The translations under genes and the position numbers were made by a program. Positions 16,859 through 25,892 of a stretch of 36,849 bases of DNA are shown here, in pieces. A model generated the notes under the pieces. It did not search any database, was not told the DNA's origin, and saw only the letters and a program-made list of their open reading frames with translations. The number at the start of each line of letters is the position of its first letter. The first letter of the stretch is position 1. Origin of the DNA: Neisseriaceae bacterium (GTDB taxonomy: Bacteria; Pseudomonadota; Gammaproteobacteria; Burkholderiales; Neisseriaceae); assembly GCA_017458185.1 (NCBI GenBank), contig JAFTFY010000009.1, forward strand, positions 1-36,849, written 5' to 3'.

Positions 16859-17150
16859 TTTTCTTTCGCCAAAAATATTTATAAACAAAACCAGGAAAGG
16901 CGGCTGTGGCAAATAGGGCGAGTGTTACGGCGTAAAATGTCCAGCCTTGTTTATGCGGCGTGGTGATGTTTTTTTCTAAAAAATACGCCACAATGCCTAC
17001 AATCAAATATGCTACAATCCATTCTAACAGAATGAATCCAAAGTGTTTTTTGTTAATTTTAATCACGCCAAACAGTCGTGGCAGAAAAAATGGGACATTT
17101 GCCAAAATTATGGCAAGGGTGAGTAAAATGTAAATAGGCGTACTGCTCAT
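16854..17150 (-). CDS. DUF2818 membrane protein
   Basis: 98 aa with three probable membrane segments. The pattern ILLTLAIILANVPFFLPRLFGV, LLEWIVAYLIVGIVAYFLE and QGWTFYAVTLALFATAAFPGFVYKYFWR matches the DUF2818 family, which in beta-proteobacteria often lies beside the nuo (complex I) operon. Its function is unknown. The stop codon is provided by the terminal repeat of the adjacent MITE-like element, so the natural C-terminus may have been altered by a few residues. Confidence 0.8.
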   Translation of the reverse strand: MSSTPIYILLTLAIILANVPFFLPRLFGVIKINKKHFGFILLEWIVAYLIVGIVAYFLEKNITTPHKQGWTFYAVTLALFATAAFPGFVYKYFWRKKN

Positions 17151-17592
17151 TTTGTTTCACTTTCTATTTTTCAGGCTGCCTGAAAGCATTTTTGCATTGT
17201 CGTTAAAAACGCCTTGCAGCGTTTGTTTTGCCTAACGACAAAACTGGATTGCCACGATTTGAACGAAAGTTCAAATCTCGCAATGACACGCAGGATTAAA
17301 TTCAGGCTGCCTGAAAAGGTTGTTTGCATTGTCGTCTCATTTGATAGGCTACCCTAAAAATCCTGCGGATTTTTAGGAGATTGCTTCGCATACGCTCGCA
17401 ATGACGAACTCCCTGCACGGGAAGTGCTTTCAGGCTGCCTGAAAGTTTAATCAACTTAATCAATCAGGGGATTGCTACGCCGTACAGTTAAATGGGGTTG
17501 CCACGATTTGAACGAAAGTTCAAATCTCGCAACGACACATGCGTCTGCGATAAATCGCTAACGACTGTCTGTCGGCTTGCAATGACGGTATT
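17151..17592. repeat. repeat-filled intergenic region
   Basis: Three full DUS (17170, 17301, 17429) separate hairpin modules. 17205-17290 reads GGATTGCCAC, the stem GATTTGAAC-GAAA-GTTCAAATC, then CTCGCAATGACAC. 17338-17405 reads GGCTACC, the stem CCTAAAAATCC-TGC-GGATTTTTAGG, then AGATTGCTTCGC. 17495-17540 repeats the GATTTGAAC stem. No gene is supported. Confidence 0.7.
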
Positions 17593-18727
<1,135 letters not shown>

Positions 18728-18823
18728 GAATGTAACCTTTTTGTGGTATTTAATGATAATATTTCACTTTTATGAAAAACGCATTATAAACAATTTTTTT
18801 AACGCATAGAAACGGAAATATTG
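18728..18823. promoter_or_regulatory. divergent bamE/fur promoter region
   Basis: Only 96 bp separate the bamE and fur starts, so both promoters lie here. AATGATAATATT (about 18751-18762) resembles one half of a Fur box, which would suit Fur autoregulation, but its second half is poor. GCATTATAAACAAT (18781-18794) could be the fur -10 region. These assignments are by eye and weak. Confidence 0.4.
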
Positions 18824-19255
18824 ATGAGCCACAAGGAACAAATCCGCAGTTTGGGTATGAAAGTAACGGGACCACGCTTAAAAATTTTAAGCCTGTTTGA
18901 AGAAAATCCCGAACGCCATTTAAGTGCCGAAGATGTGTATCGCATTTCTTTGGACGAAAATTTGAATGTTGGCGTGGCAACGGTTTATCGGGTGTTGGCA
19001 CAGTTTGAAGAAGCGGGCATTTTGGTGCGTCATCAGTTTGACAAAAACAAAGCGGTGTATGAATTAGACCGTGGCGGTCATCATGACCACTTGGTGTGCG
19101 TGCGTTGCGGCAAGGTTACTGAATTTTGCGATGAACGCATCGAAAAATTGCAAGAAGCCGTTGCCGAACAACACGGCTACGAAATTGAAGACCATTCTTT
19201 ATATATGTACGGCACTTGCGAAAATTGCCAAAAAGCCACAAAAAAACGGCGTTAA
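18824..19255 (+). CDS. fur: ferric uptake regulator Fur
   Basis: Iron-responsive repressor, a homodimer binding Fe(II) and Fur boxes. From ATG 18824 it is 143 aa; a TTG one codon upstream is less likely. The N-terminal winged helix includes MKVTGPRLKIL, HLSAEDVYR and VGVATVYRVLAQFEEAGI. The metal-binding and dimer part has HHDHLVCVRCGKVTEFCDE with two Cys, and CENC near the C-terminus. It probably governs the lipoprotein genes at 27309 and 35947, each of which has a Fur-box-like site upstream. Confidence 0.96.
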   Translation: MSHKEQIRSLGMKVTGPRLKILSLFEENPERHLSAEDVYRISLDENLNVGVATVYRVLAQFEEAGILVRHQFDKNKAVYELDRGGHHDHLVCVRCGKVTEFCDERIEKLQEAVAEQHGYEIEDHSLYMYGTCENCQKATKKRR

Positions 19256-19260
19256 AATGG

Positions 19261-19575
19261 TTCAGGCTGCCTGAAAACCTTTGTCGTCATTGCGAGCCTG
19301 ACCCAAGTCAGGCGTGGCAATCTCCTAAAATTATTTTTAACATGCGAAGCGAAGTTAAAAATAATTTTAGGGTAGCGTATAAAAATACAACGGCTATGCA
19401 AAAAGCCTTTCAGGCAGCCTGAAACCTAACTCGTCATTGCGAGCCTGACCCAAGTCAGGCGTGGCAATCTCCTAAAATTATTTTTAACACGCGAAGCGAA
19501 GTTAAAAATAATTTTAGGGTAGCGTAAATCAATATAACGGCTATGCAAAAAGCCTTTCAGGCAGCCTGAAAACAT
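19261..19575. repeat. tandem duplication of a DUS-bounded hairpin module (period 147-148 bp)
   Basis: Two near-identical units lie between DUS at 19260, 19408 and 19555. Each runs CGTCATTGCGAG, stem CCTGACCCAAGTCAGG, CGTGGCAATCTCC, a long inverted repeat (TAAAATTATTTTTAAC with its complement around a short loop with GCGAAGCGAA), GGGTAGCGTA and CAACGGCTATGCAAAAAGCC. They differ at only a few positions. The region separates fur from ratA and contains no supported gene. Confidence 0.8.
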
Positions 19576-19608
19576 ACATATAAGTAAAAACAAACAACCC
19601 TTAACCAT

Positions 19609-20061
19609 TTGAAAAAAACAAAAGTGGCAAGCATTAAAAAAACCGTTTTAGTAACCCACAGTGCAGCAGAAATGTTTGAGTTAGTGGATAATGTTTTAGA
19701 ATATCCCAACTTTTTGCCGTGGTGTTCTCATGCCGAAGTCATCAAACGCGAAGGCAACACATTAGAAGCCCGTGTGTTTATGGACTATATGAAAATCAAA
19801 AACCATTTTGGCACACGCAACACAAACACGCCTGACCGTGAAATTAAAATGTCCTTTCTCGAAGGGCCGTTCAAAAAATTAGACGGCGTATGGCAATTTC
19901 AGCCTTTGGGCGATAGTGCGTGCAAAATCAATTTTTCATTAGATTACGAATTTTCCAACGCCTTATTATCAAAAATCATCGGCCCTGTGTTTGGCAGCAT
20001 TTCAGGCAGCTTGGTTCATTCATTTGTCAAAGAAGCCGACAGACGCTATGGAAAAAAATAA
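19609..20061 (+). CDS. ratA: RatA / Coq10-like START-domain protein
   Basis: About 145-150 aa of the ribosome-association toxin/coenzyme-Q-binding family. Landmarks are VLVTHSAAEMFELVDNVLEYPNFLPWCSHAEV, LEARVFMDYMKIKNHFGTRN and PFKKLDGVWQFQPL ... INFSLDYEFSN. In E. coli RatA blocks 70S assembly, while homologues bind ubiquinone; which applies here cannot be told. The start is uncertain: TTG 19609 or GTG 19624, neither with a ribosome binding site. The GTG version matches the usual N-terminus better. It overlaps rnfH, the typical ratA-rnfH pair. Confidence 0.88.
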   Translation: MKKTKVASIKKTVLVTHSAAEMFELVDNVLEYPNFLPWCSHAEVIKREGNTLEARVFMDYMKIKNHFGTRNTNTPDREIKMSFLEGPFKKLDGVWQFQPLGDSACKINFSLDYEFSNALLSKIIGPVFGSISGSLVHSFVKEADRRYGKK

Positions 20062-20347
20062 AATCACGGTAGAAGTGGCGTTGGCGTTACCTGATACACA
20101 ATATTTATACCGTTTCACGCTGCCTGAAAAAAGCACCGTATCAGACGCTGTGGCAAGCACCGATTTAGCCGCAAAATATCCCGAAATAGTGCAACAGCAA
20201 CTCTTTGCACGGCGTGGCAAACGCATATCGCCTAATGCAGTGTTAGAAAACAACGACAGAATAGACATTTGCCGCCCCATAAAAATAGACCCCAAAACCG
20301 CACGCATTTTGCGTGCCGAAAAACAAAAGGAAATTGATAAAAATTAA
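20048..20347 (+). CDS. rnfH: RnfH family ubiquitin-like protein
   Basis: 99 aa from ATG 20048, which overlaps the ratA stop by 14 bases. The RnfH (RatB) family pattern is present: ITVEVALALPDTQYLYRFTLPEKSTVSDAV, RRGKRISPNAVLENNDRIDICRPIKIDPKTARILRAEKQ. The fold is a beta-grasp; the role is unknown even in E. coli, where it is the partner gene of ratA. A DUS follows 4 bases after the stop and may mark the transcript end. Confidence 0.9.
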   Translation: MEKNKITVEVALALPDTQYLYRFTLPEKSTVSDAVASTDLAAKYPEIVQQQLFARRGKRISPNAVLENNDRIDICRPIKIDPKTARILRAEKQKEIDKN

Positions 20348-20387
20348 CCGTTTCAGGCAGCCTGAAAATAAATGATGAAAGATAAAA

Positions 20388-20981
20388 ATGTTTAATCCAA
20401 ACATTGAATTTTATATTGATTTTATTTTTGAACATTTTAAATACATTTGTGCTTTTTTCTTTATTGGTACAGGTTTATGGAAACTATTGCGTAAAAATAA
20501 AATGCGACAAGAAAGTGAAGAATTGATTGCTCAAATTCCGAAAGAAGATGATTGGGTAATCAATTTAATTAAACTTATTGATAAAGGAATAATATTTTTT
20601 ACCATACCAGCCATTATTGTGGGTATTTGTATTTTGTTATCAATAAATCAAGATACACAACAAAATCATATTGGTATTTATAAATTTTTTATGTGGTACA
20701 CATTTATTGGTTTTTGTGTAAATTGTGGTTTTCCTACCATATTTGGTACAGGTAGAAGTGCTTCATTTGGTATGTTAAGTTTATTTAAAATTGAAATTAA
20801 ACAATGGTATTCCGAACACGAATATATGTCAATGAGTCAATGGGTAAAAATACAAAAATTAGAATATTATAATGTAGATGATTTAATTAAATGGTTAAAA
20901 TATTTTAAAAAAACAGTACCCATTACAATGATTGGAAAATCTATTTTTTATAGTGGTATAATTATTTTATGCTTTTTATAA
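20388..20981 (+). CDS. AT-rich membrane protein of unknown function
   Basis: 197 aa, no family recognised. Three to four hydrophobic segments are visible (about residues 18-34, 68-88, 97-117 and 178-197), with a charged region KNKMRQESEELIAQIPKEDDW after the first. The middle contains CVNCGFPTIFGTGRSASFGML. Base composition is far more AT-rich than neighbouring genes, which suggests recent transfer. It starts at ATG 20388 after GATGAAAGATAAAA, a weak ribosome binding site. An AT-rich gene-free stretch (20982-21209) follows. Compare the AT-rich gene at 22064. Confidence 0.65.
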   Translation: MFNPNIEFYIDFIFEHFKYICAFFFIGTGLWKLLRKNKMRQESEELIAQIPKEDDWVINLIKLIDKGIIFFTIPAIIVGICILLSINQDTQQNHIGIYKFFMWYTFIGFCVNCGFPTIFGTGRSASFGMLSLFKIEIKQWYSEHEYMSMSQWVKIQKLEYYNVDDLIKWLKYFKKTVPITMIGKSIFYSGIIILCFL

Positions 20982-21209
20982 CTTAATCTTATGGAAATTG
21001 AAAATGATGAATATTGATTTTTTACAAAACAACATATTCAATAATGTAATATCACTAAAACTGATGATTGTATTTTTTAATAGACAAATATGGAAAGTAT
21101 TCAATAATAATATTTTTCATAAAAATAAAATCGAATACACTCATTTGTTTAATTAAAAAATGTAAAAATAATCGCATATGTATTTTAGAAATTATCACAA
21201 GAGCACAAA

Positions 21210-21785
21210 ATGACCCCATTAAAACTGATTGTCGGATTAGGCAATATCGGCATGGAATACACCGACACACGCCATAACGCAGGATTTTGGTTTGTTGATG
21301 AATTAGCCTATCAACACAAAGCCGTTTTTAAAGCAGAAAAAAAATTCTTTTGCGACATAGCCAAAGTAGTGATTAACCGCCGCGAAATTCGCCTGATAAA
21401 ACCCACAACTTTTATGAACCTATCAGGGCAAGCGGTTGCCGCAGTGGCTCATTTTTACCGTATTCATCCTGATGAAATTTTGGTTGTGCATGACGAATTA
21501 GACTTGCCTTGCGGCAGTCTGAAAATCAAGCAAGGCGGTGGCAATAACGGACACAACGGCTTAAAAGACATACAAGCACGGCTTGGCACGCCTAACTTTT
21601 GGCGACTGCGTTTGGGCATAGACCGAGCAGGCGATAAAAACCAAGTGGTCTCCTATGTGCTTAAAAAACCCACAACCGAACAACAAGTAAAAATAGACGA
21701 GAGCATTGTGCGTGCATTAGACGAAATCGAAACCATAGCCGCAGGCGATTTTCAGGCAGCCATGAATAGATTGCACAGTAAATAA
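21210..21785 (+). CDS. pth: peptidyl-tRNA hydrolase
   Basis: Releases tRNA from prematurely dropped peptidyl-tRNA. 191 aa. The catalytic histidine is H22 in DTRHNAGFWFVD; N12 of GLGNIG and D95 of VVHDELDLP are the other active-site positions. KPTTFMNLSGQAV and KQGGGNNGHNGLKDIQARLGTPNFWRLRLGI are conserved. Near the C-terminus GDFQAAM is encoded by a half DUS. AAGAGCACAAA precedes the ATG. It is flanked by AT-rich and repeat DNA rather than by its usual neighbour rplY. Confidence 0.96.
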   Translation: MTPLKLIVGLGNIGMEYTDTRHNAGFWFVDELAYQHKAVFKAEKKFFCDIAKVVINRREIRLIKPTTFMNLSGQAVAAVAHFYRIHPDEILVVHDELDLPCGSLKIKQGGGNNGHNGLKDIQARLGTPNFWRLRLGIDRAGDKNQVVSYVLKKPTTEQQVKIDESIVRALDEIETIAAGDFQAAMNRLHSK

Positions 21786-22063
21786 AACCCGTGTCATTGC
21801 GGGATTTGACGAAGTCAAATCGTGGCAAGGAAGTCAAAAAATCGTAGATTTTTTACAAAACGCCGTAGGCGTTTTTAACGACAATGCAAAAAACCTTTCA
21901 GGCAGCCTGAAACCCTTGTCGTCATTGCGAGCCTTGTGTAACAAGGCGTGGCAATCTCCAAATAAATTGCGTAAGCAATTTATTTGGGTAGCGTGTAAAA
22001 ATACAACGACAATGCAAAAAGCCTTTCAGGCTGCCTGAACGGTATTTTTTAAGGAATTTTATT
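21786..22063. repeat. hairpin modules downstream of pth
   Basis: 21793-21830 reads GTCATTGCGG, stem GATTTGAC-GAA-GTCAAATC, CGTGGCAAG. A second unit between DUS 21897 and 22023 follows the same plan as the fur-ratA tandem unit, but with other stems: CCTTG-TGTAA-CAAGG and AAATAAATTGC-GTAA-GCAATTTATTT. Its flanks CGTCATTGCGAG, CGTGGCAATCTCC, GGGTAGCGTGT and GCAAAAAGCCTTTCAGGC are unchanged. Confidence 0.75.
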
Positions 22064-22735
22064 ATGGAACTGTTTGTTTATATTGTTTTATTTTTATTAG
22101 GTGTATTTTTTATACGCAATGGGTTAAATTCGCTTAAAAAATTAGAAGAAAACAATCAAAAATGGGAAAGATTATTAACACGAAAATCGGAATTTTATTT
22201 AGCAAATTTTTTAGAAGCACAAGAATTGATTAAGAAATTAAAAAGATATATTTCATTTTTAGCACGCTTTGAATTATTAAATGGAACATTAGTTATTTTA
22301 TTGACACTTTTTGCTATATCAGGTACTAATACAAATAGTGATTTTTCAACTATAGGTACTTTTTCTTTAATTTTATTAGGCGTTGCATTTTTTATAAATG
22401 CTTTGTGTTCTCACGGAGAAATGTTTTCTGCATTTACTGGAACTTCTTTTGCTATAAATATCCCATTTATTAAAAGATATGAATTAGTTATTGATTATTT
22501 AAGTAACGAATGTGAAGATAATTTTTGCAATATAGAAGAGTGTTTTGAATATTACATTAAAGAAAAAAAATGGGGATTTGGTTCTTATGAAACTAATTAT
22601 AGAAATACGATATTTTTTCGTAAAATAATTTTAACTTGTGGCTATTCAGGTTTTTTATTATTTATTATTGCATTTTATTTTGATTTTTCATTTCGTCAAA
22701 TGGTTGTTGGTTTCATATCCAAACCATTTACTTAA
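22064..22735 (+). CDS. AT-rich membrane protein of unknown function
   Basis: 223 aa, no family recognised. An N-terminal membrane segment (MELFVYIVLFLLGVFF), a basic helical stretch to about residue 65, a central pair of hydrophobic segments (about 72-118) and a last one near 190-210 suggest an inner-membrane protein. ECEDNFCNIEECFEYY forms a Cys-containing acidic stretch between them. Composition is as AT-rich as 20388-20981. TTTTTAAGGAATTTTATT precedes the ATG, a good ribosome binding site. The two AT-rich genes flank pth and may have arrived together, but their sequences do not look homologous. Confidence 0.65.
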   Translation: MELFVYIVLFLLGVFFIRNGLNSLKKLEENNQKWERLLTRKSEFYLANFLEAQELIKKLKRYISFLARFELLNGTLVILLTLFAISGTNTNSDFSTIGTFSLILLGVAFFINALCSHGEMFSAFTGTSFAINIPFIKRYELVIDYLSNECEDNFCNIEECFEYYIKEKKWGFGSYETNYRNTIFFRKIILTCGYSGFLLFIIAFYFDFSFRQMVVGFISKPFT

Positions 22736-22769
22736 AAATAATAAAAATTTAAATCTTTCAGACAGCCTG

Positions 22770-22862
22770 AAAGAATAATCGAAATGTTATCCAAACAATA
22801 TCCGTCAAGCCGTAAGACTTGACATAATAACTGCTCACTGCTAACTACTAACTGCTCACTAT
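22770..22862. repeat. CTGCTCACTGCTAACTACT-type array
   Basis: After a degenerate DUS near 22760, the segment 22828-22862 is a loose tandem array (ACTGCTCACTGCTAACTACT and variants). Related arrays lie at 2088-2140, 2630-2700, 4057-4090, 24650-24680, 24797-24818 and 25858-25890. Each lies near a DUS, but not in a fixed orientation. Confidence 0.6.
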
Positions 22863-22893
22863 TTTCAGGCAGCCTGAAAAAGGAAATACCACA

Positions 22894-23544
22894 ATGAAAA
22901 ACTTTCACGCCATTATTTTTGACTGGGACGGCACGCTTGCCGATTCCACTGCTCATATTGTGCGTTCTGTGCAATATGCTTTTGAAAACAACGGCTTACC
23001 CATTCCAAACGATGAAGCCGCCCGCAGCATTATCGGATTAAGTTTAGATGACGCATTGCGTCAGTTACATATTGCAGGCGAAGTGCCGTTGCAAAAATTG
23101 ATTAACGACTATCGGCAATATTATTTTCGCCAAGACAATCCGATTGTGTTGTTTGCTGACGCATTGCCCGTATTGCAACGCCTACAATCGCATTATCTTT
23201 TGGGCATTGCCACAGGCAAAAGTCGGCGTGGCTTGGAGCGGGCATTAGACGACACAGGCGTGCGTGCGTTTTTTTCAGCCACACGCACGGCGGACGAATG
23301 TGCGTCCAAGCCGCACCCTGAAATGATTTTGTCGCTGTGCGAAGAGTGGCATATTGCTCCTGAAAACACGCTGATGATAGGCGATACCACGCACGACTTA
23401 CTCACCGCCCACAACGCCAACGCCACAGCCATAGGCATTTGTCGCGGTGCCATGAGCCGCCAAGAACTCGCAACCTCTCCGAATGACGGCATTTTTAATC
23501 ATCTTTCGGAAGTGCTGGCATATTTGCATATTCAGGCAGCCTGA
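22894..23544 (+). CDS. HAD hydrolase, phosphoglycolate-phosphatase-like
   Basis: 216 aa haloacid-dehalogenase-fold phosphatase. Motif I is FDWDGTLADST with the nucleophilic Asp; motif II is GIATGKSRRGLERAL; the motif III lysine is in SKPHPEMI; motif IV is MIGDTTHDL. The helical cap from about residue 20 to 80 fits the Gph/PGP subfamily, but substrate cannot be deduced. The C-terminus HIQAA-stop is encoded by a DUS whose TGA is the stop codon. AAAGGAAATACCACA precedes the ATG. The tRNA-Ser gene follows on the same strand. Confidence 0.87.
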   Translation: MKNFHAIIFDWDGTLADSTAHIVRSVQYAFENNGLPIPNDEAARSIIGLSLDDALRQLHIAGEVPLQKLINDYRQYYFRQDNPIVLFADALPVLQRLQSHYLLGIATGKSRRGLERALDDTGVRAFFSATRTADECASKPHPEMILSLCEEWHIAPENTLMIGDTTHDLLTAHNANATAIGICRGAMSRQELATSPNDGIFNHLSEVLAYLHIQAA

Positions 23545-23550
23545 AACACA

Positions 23551-23579
23551 TTGCACAAACGCACAAAAACCGTTAAAAT
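23551..23579 (+). promoter_or_regulatory. sigma-70 promoter of tRNA-Ser
   Basis: TTGCAC (23551-23556), 17-bp spacer, TAAAAT (23574-23579). The predicted start is about 25 bases before the mature tRNA 5' end at 23611. The -35 box begins 5 bases after the DUS that ends the upstream phosphatase gene. Confidence 0.7.
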
Positions 23580-23610
23580 GGCAAGTTCAATTTACAAACC
23601 ATCTTGCAGC

Positions 23611-23701
23611 GGAGAGGTGGATGAGTGGTTGAAGTCGCACGCCTGGAAAGCGTGTATAGGTGAATAGCCTATCGAGGGTTCGAATCCCTTCCTCTCCGCC
23701 A
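23611..23701 (+). tRNA. tRNA-Ser (anticodon GGA)
   Basis: A class II tRNA with GGAGAGG/CCTCTCC acceptor stem (23611-23617 with 23691-23697), discriminator G and an encoded CCA (23699-23701). The anticodon stem is CACGC/GCGTG and the loop CTGGAAA gives anticodon GGA, reading UCC and UCU. A long variable arm (TATAGGTGAATAGCCTAT) and GGTTCGAATCC T-arm are present. It lies directly beside serB, which is convergent. Confidence 0.96.
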
Positions 23702-23735
23702 TTATCTTTACTGATACCGTCTGTTTTTCATGCTT

Positions 23736-24578
23736 TTACTCATCGCGAAACAGCCAAATCAAGCCATTTAAGCCGCTAAAATTGATTGCCACTTTTGCCG
23801 CTGCTTGGGTTTTGGGTTTGGCGTGGAATGCCACGCCGATGCCTGCGGCTTGAATCATCGGAATATCGTTGGCACCGTCTCCAACTGCCAAAACTTGGCT
23901 GTTGTGTAAGCCTAAATCGGCTTGATATTGTTGTAATAATTGAACTTTCTTTTGTGCGTCTATAATTTCGCTATCCACTGTCCCTGTGAGTTTGCCGTTT
24001 TCTGTGCCTAATACATTCGCATAAGTATAATCTAACCCCAAGCGTTGTTTTAAGCGGTCGGTAAAAAAGGTAAAACCGCCTGAAACCAACATAAATTTCA
24101 CGCCAAATTGATGACACGCCGCAAGCAATTCTTCCGCACCTGTGGTTAATTTCAGCACTTTGTCATACACCACTTGCAACTCACTTTCAGGCAGCCCTTT
24201 TAATAAAGCCACTCTTTCTTTTAGCGACTGACGAAAATCAATTTCACCACGCATTGCCCGTTCGGTAATCGCCGCAACCTGCGGTTTAATGCCTAATCGT
24301 GCGGCAATTTCGTCAATACATTCAATCGTAATCAGCGTGGAATCCATATCGCTAACAATCAAACCCAAATCCGAAAACGCCTTATCGGGCAAAATAGCAT
24401 AATCTATATGTAATTGATTTAATTCATTTTTTATATTTTCAGGCAGCCTGAAATTATGTGCCACAGTCATGCGAATACGGTGTTGGTCTTGAAAATAAGG
24501 TTGGGGCAGGGCGGTTAAAATATGTTCAGGCAGCCGTTGCGATAAATTTTCGGCAAATAAAGTTAAAACGGTGTTCAT
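23736..24578 (-). CDS. serB: phosphoserine phosphatase
   Basis: Last step of serine synthesis, dephosphorylating L-phosphoserine. From ATG 24576-24578 it is 280 aa; an upstream TTG would add 13 residues and looks less natural. HAD motif I is VSDMDSTLITIECIDE; MLVSGGFTFF holds motif II; the C-terminal AVGDGANDIPMIQAAGIGVAFHAK holds the Mg-binding acidic residues. A DUS in the N-terminal region is read as FRLPENIKNE. It is convergent with the tRNA-Ser gene. Confidence 0.94.
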   Translation of the reverse strand: MNTVLTLFAENLSQRLPEHILTALPQPYFQDQHRIRMTVAHNFRLPENIKNELNQLHIDYAILPDKAFSDLGLIVSDMDSTLITIECIDEIAARLGIKPQVAAITERAMRGEIDFRQSLKERVALLKGLPESELQVVYDKVLKLTTGAEELLAACHQFGVKFMLVSGGFTFFTDRLKQRLGLDYTYANVLGTENGKLTGTVDSEIIDAQKKVQLLQQYQADLGLHNSQVLAVGDGANDIPMIQAAGIGVAFHAKPKTQAAAKVAINFSGLNGLIWLFRDE

Positions 24579-24891
24579 GGTGTTTTTTGTGGTGATAAAA
24601 AGACAAGAGTATAGCAAATTATAGGGTTTTCAGGCTGCCTGAAATTTAGTGAGCAGTTAGCAGTGAGCAGTGAGCAGTTGTTTCGTCAATCCTGCGGATT
24701 GACGGATATATTTTTGATAACGCTTCGATACTGTTTCAGGCTGCCTGAAACTGATAAAAAATTAGCCATTTTGCCTGACAAAGCAAAACTAAACAACTGC
24801 TCACTATTCACTGCTCATTTTTTCAGGCTACCTGAAAGGGATTTTTATTGCTAAATCCATTACAATATTGCTTTTGATTAGGAGTAGCAAA

Positions 24892-25440
24892 ATGGCGAAA
24901 ATTTTAATGATCAACGGTTCGCTTAATGCGAATGGATTTAACCAGCAGTTGTTAAATAAAATCAAAGAGTTAATCGGAAACAAGGCGGAAGTTTCGGTTT
25001 TGGACTGGGAAGCCGTGCCGTTTTTCAAACAAACGCAGGAATTTCCTGCCCCTGACGCTGTGGCGGCTGTTCGCCAAGCCGTGCAGGCGGCGGACGCAGT
25101 GTGGTTTGTTAGCCCTGAATACAATTACCAAATTCCAGGCGGCTTGAAAAATCTCACCGACTGGCTGTCGCGTTCGCTTGACCCTGCCAATTCAAGGGGC
25201 GAGAGTGCCATTCACGGCAAAATCACCACAGTATCCGCCGCAAGTTCAGACGGCGGCTCGCATGTGCGTCCCTTGTTAGAAGATTTATTGGCATTTATCC
25301 GCACGCAAGTTGTTAAAGAAAACGCCACAGGCGTGGCAATTAAACCTGCGAATTGGGCAACAGGCGTTTTAGAATTTAGTGATGATGATATTCACAAATT
25401 AAATCAACAGGTTGAAACGCTGTTAGCGAAATTGGCATAA
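24892..25440 (+). CDS. NADPH-dependent FMN reductase family protein
   Basis: 182 aa flavodoxin-like oxidoreductase. The start ATG 24892 follows TTAGGAGTAGCAAA, a strong ribosome binding site; an upstream in-frame start at 24868 is not needed. INGSLNANGFNQQLL is the FMN phosphate loop, followed by VWFVSPEYNYQIPGGLKNLTDWLSR, the classic SPEYN-x-PG-x-LKN-x-DW motif, and TTVSAASSDGG. Such enzymes reduce FMN, quinones or azo compounds; the substrate is not evident. A terminator follows within 20 bases, so this is a single-gene unit. Confidence 0.88.
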   Translation: MAKILMINGSLNANGFNQQLLNKIKELIGNKAEVSVLDWEAVPFFKQTQEFPAPDAVAAVRQAVQAADAVWFVSPEYNYQIPGGLKNLTDWLSRSLDPANSRGESAIHGKITTVSAASSDGGSHVRPLLEDLLAFIRTQVVKENATGVAIKPANWATGVLEFSDDDIHKLNQQVETLLAKLA

Positions 25441-25458
25441 ACGGTTTGAATAAATGAT

Positions 25459-25497
25459 AAATCGGTTTATTGAAATTAAATAAACCGATTTTTTTAT
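25459..25497 (+). terminator. rho-independent terminator
   Basis: A perfect 13-bp stem, AAATCGGTTTATT (25459-25471) with AATAAACCGATTT (25479-25491), a 7-base loop and a T-run. It follows the FMN reductase stop by 18 bases. Confidence 0.9.
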
Positions 25498-25500
25498 TTT

Positions 25501-25892
25501 AACTTCACTTCGTTCGCCCCACTTCGTTTCAGGCAGTCTGAAAAAATTACCTGTCATTACGAGCCTTTGCGTAACGCAAAGGCGTAGTAATCTCCTGACT
25601 ACGGAGAAAGGCAGTGCAAAAAGCAATTTAGGCAACCTGAAATCATTTTGTATTGCGTCCGTTTTAAAGGATAGGCTACCCTAAAATTATTTTTAACTTC
25701 GTTTCACTCGTTAAAAATAATTTTAGGAGATTGCCACGCCGTGCTTTGGCACGGCTCGCAATGACGAACTCCCCGCACGGGAAGTGCTTTCAGACAGCCT
25801 GAAAAAACAATCGAAGCGTTATCTTCAAAAAATCGTCAAACCGCAGGTTTGACATAAGCACTGCTCACTGCTTACTGCTAACTGCTCACTAT
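25501..25892. repeat. repeat-filled intergenic region
   Basis: 25553-25610 reads GTCATTACGAG, stem CCTTTGCG-TAA-CGCAAAGG, CGTAGTAATCTCC, TGACTACGGAG. 25665-25770 is a nearly exact copy of the 340-437 unit including its 18-bp inverted repeat. Degenerate DUS lie at 25528, 25629 and 25790; a CTGCTCACTGCTTACTGC array runs 25860-25890 up to the next gene's stop. No gene is supported. Confidence 0.7.

Noticed and set aside
19261..19575. Tandem 148-bp repeats as a CRISPR or VNTR gene array
   Set aside because: Units are long, bounded by DUS and internally palindromic, and the same module is dispersed singly elsewhere, so this is an intergenic repeat family.
24579..24617. Upstream TTG start for serB
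   Set aside because: The extra 13 residues do not fit the family, and ATG 24578 gives a normal N-terminus.
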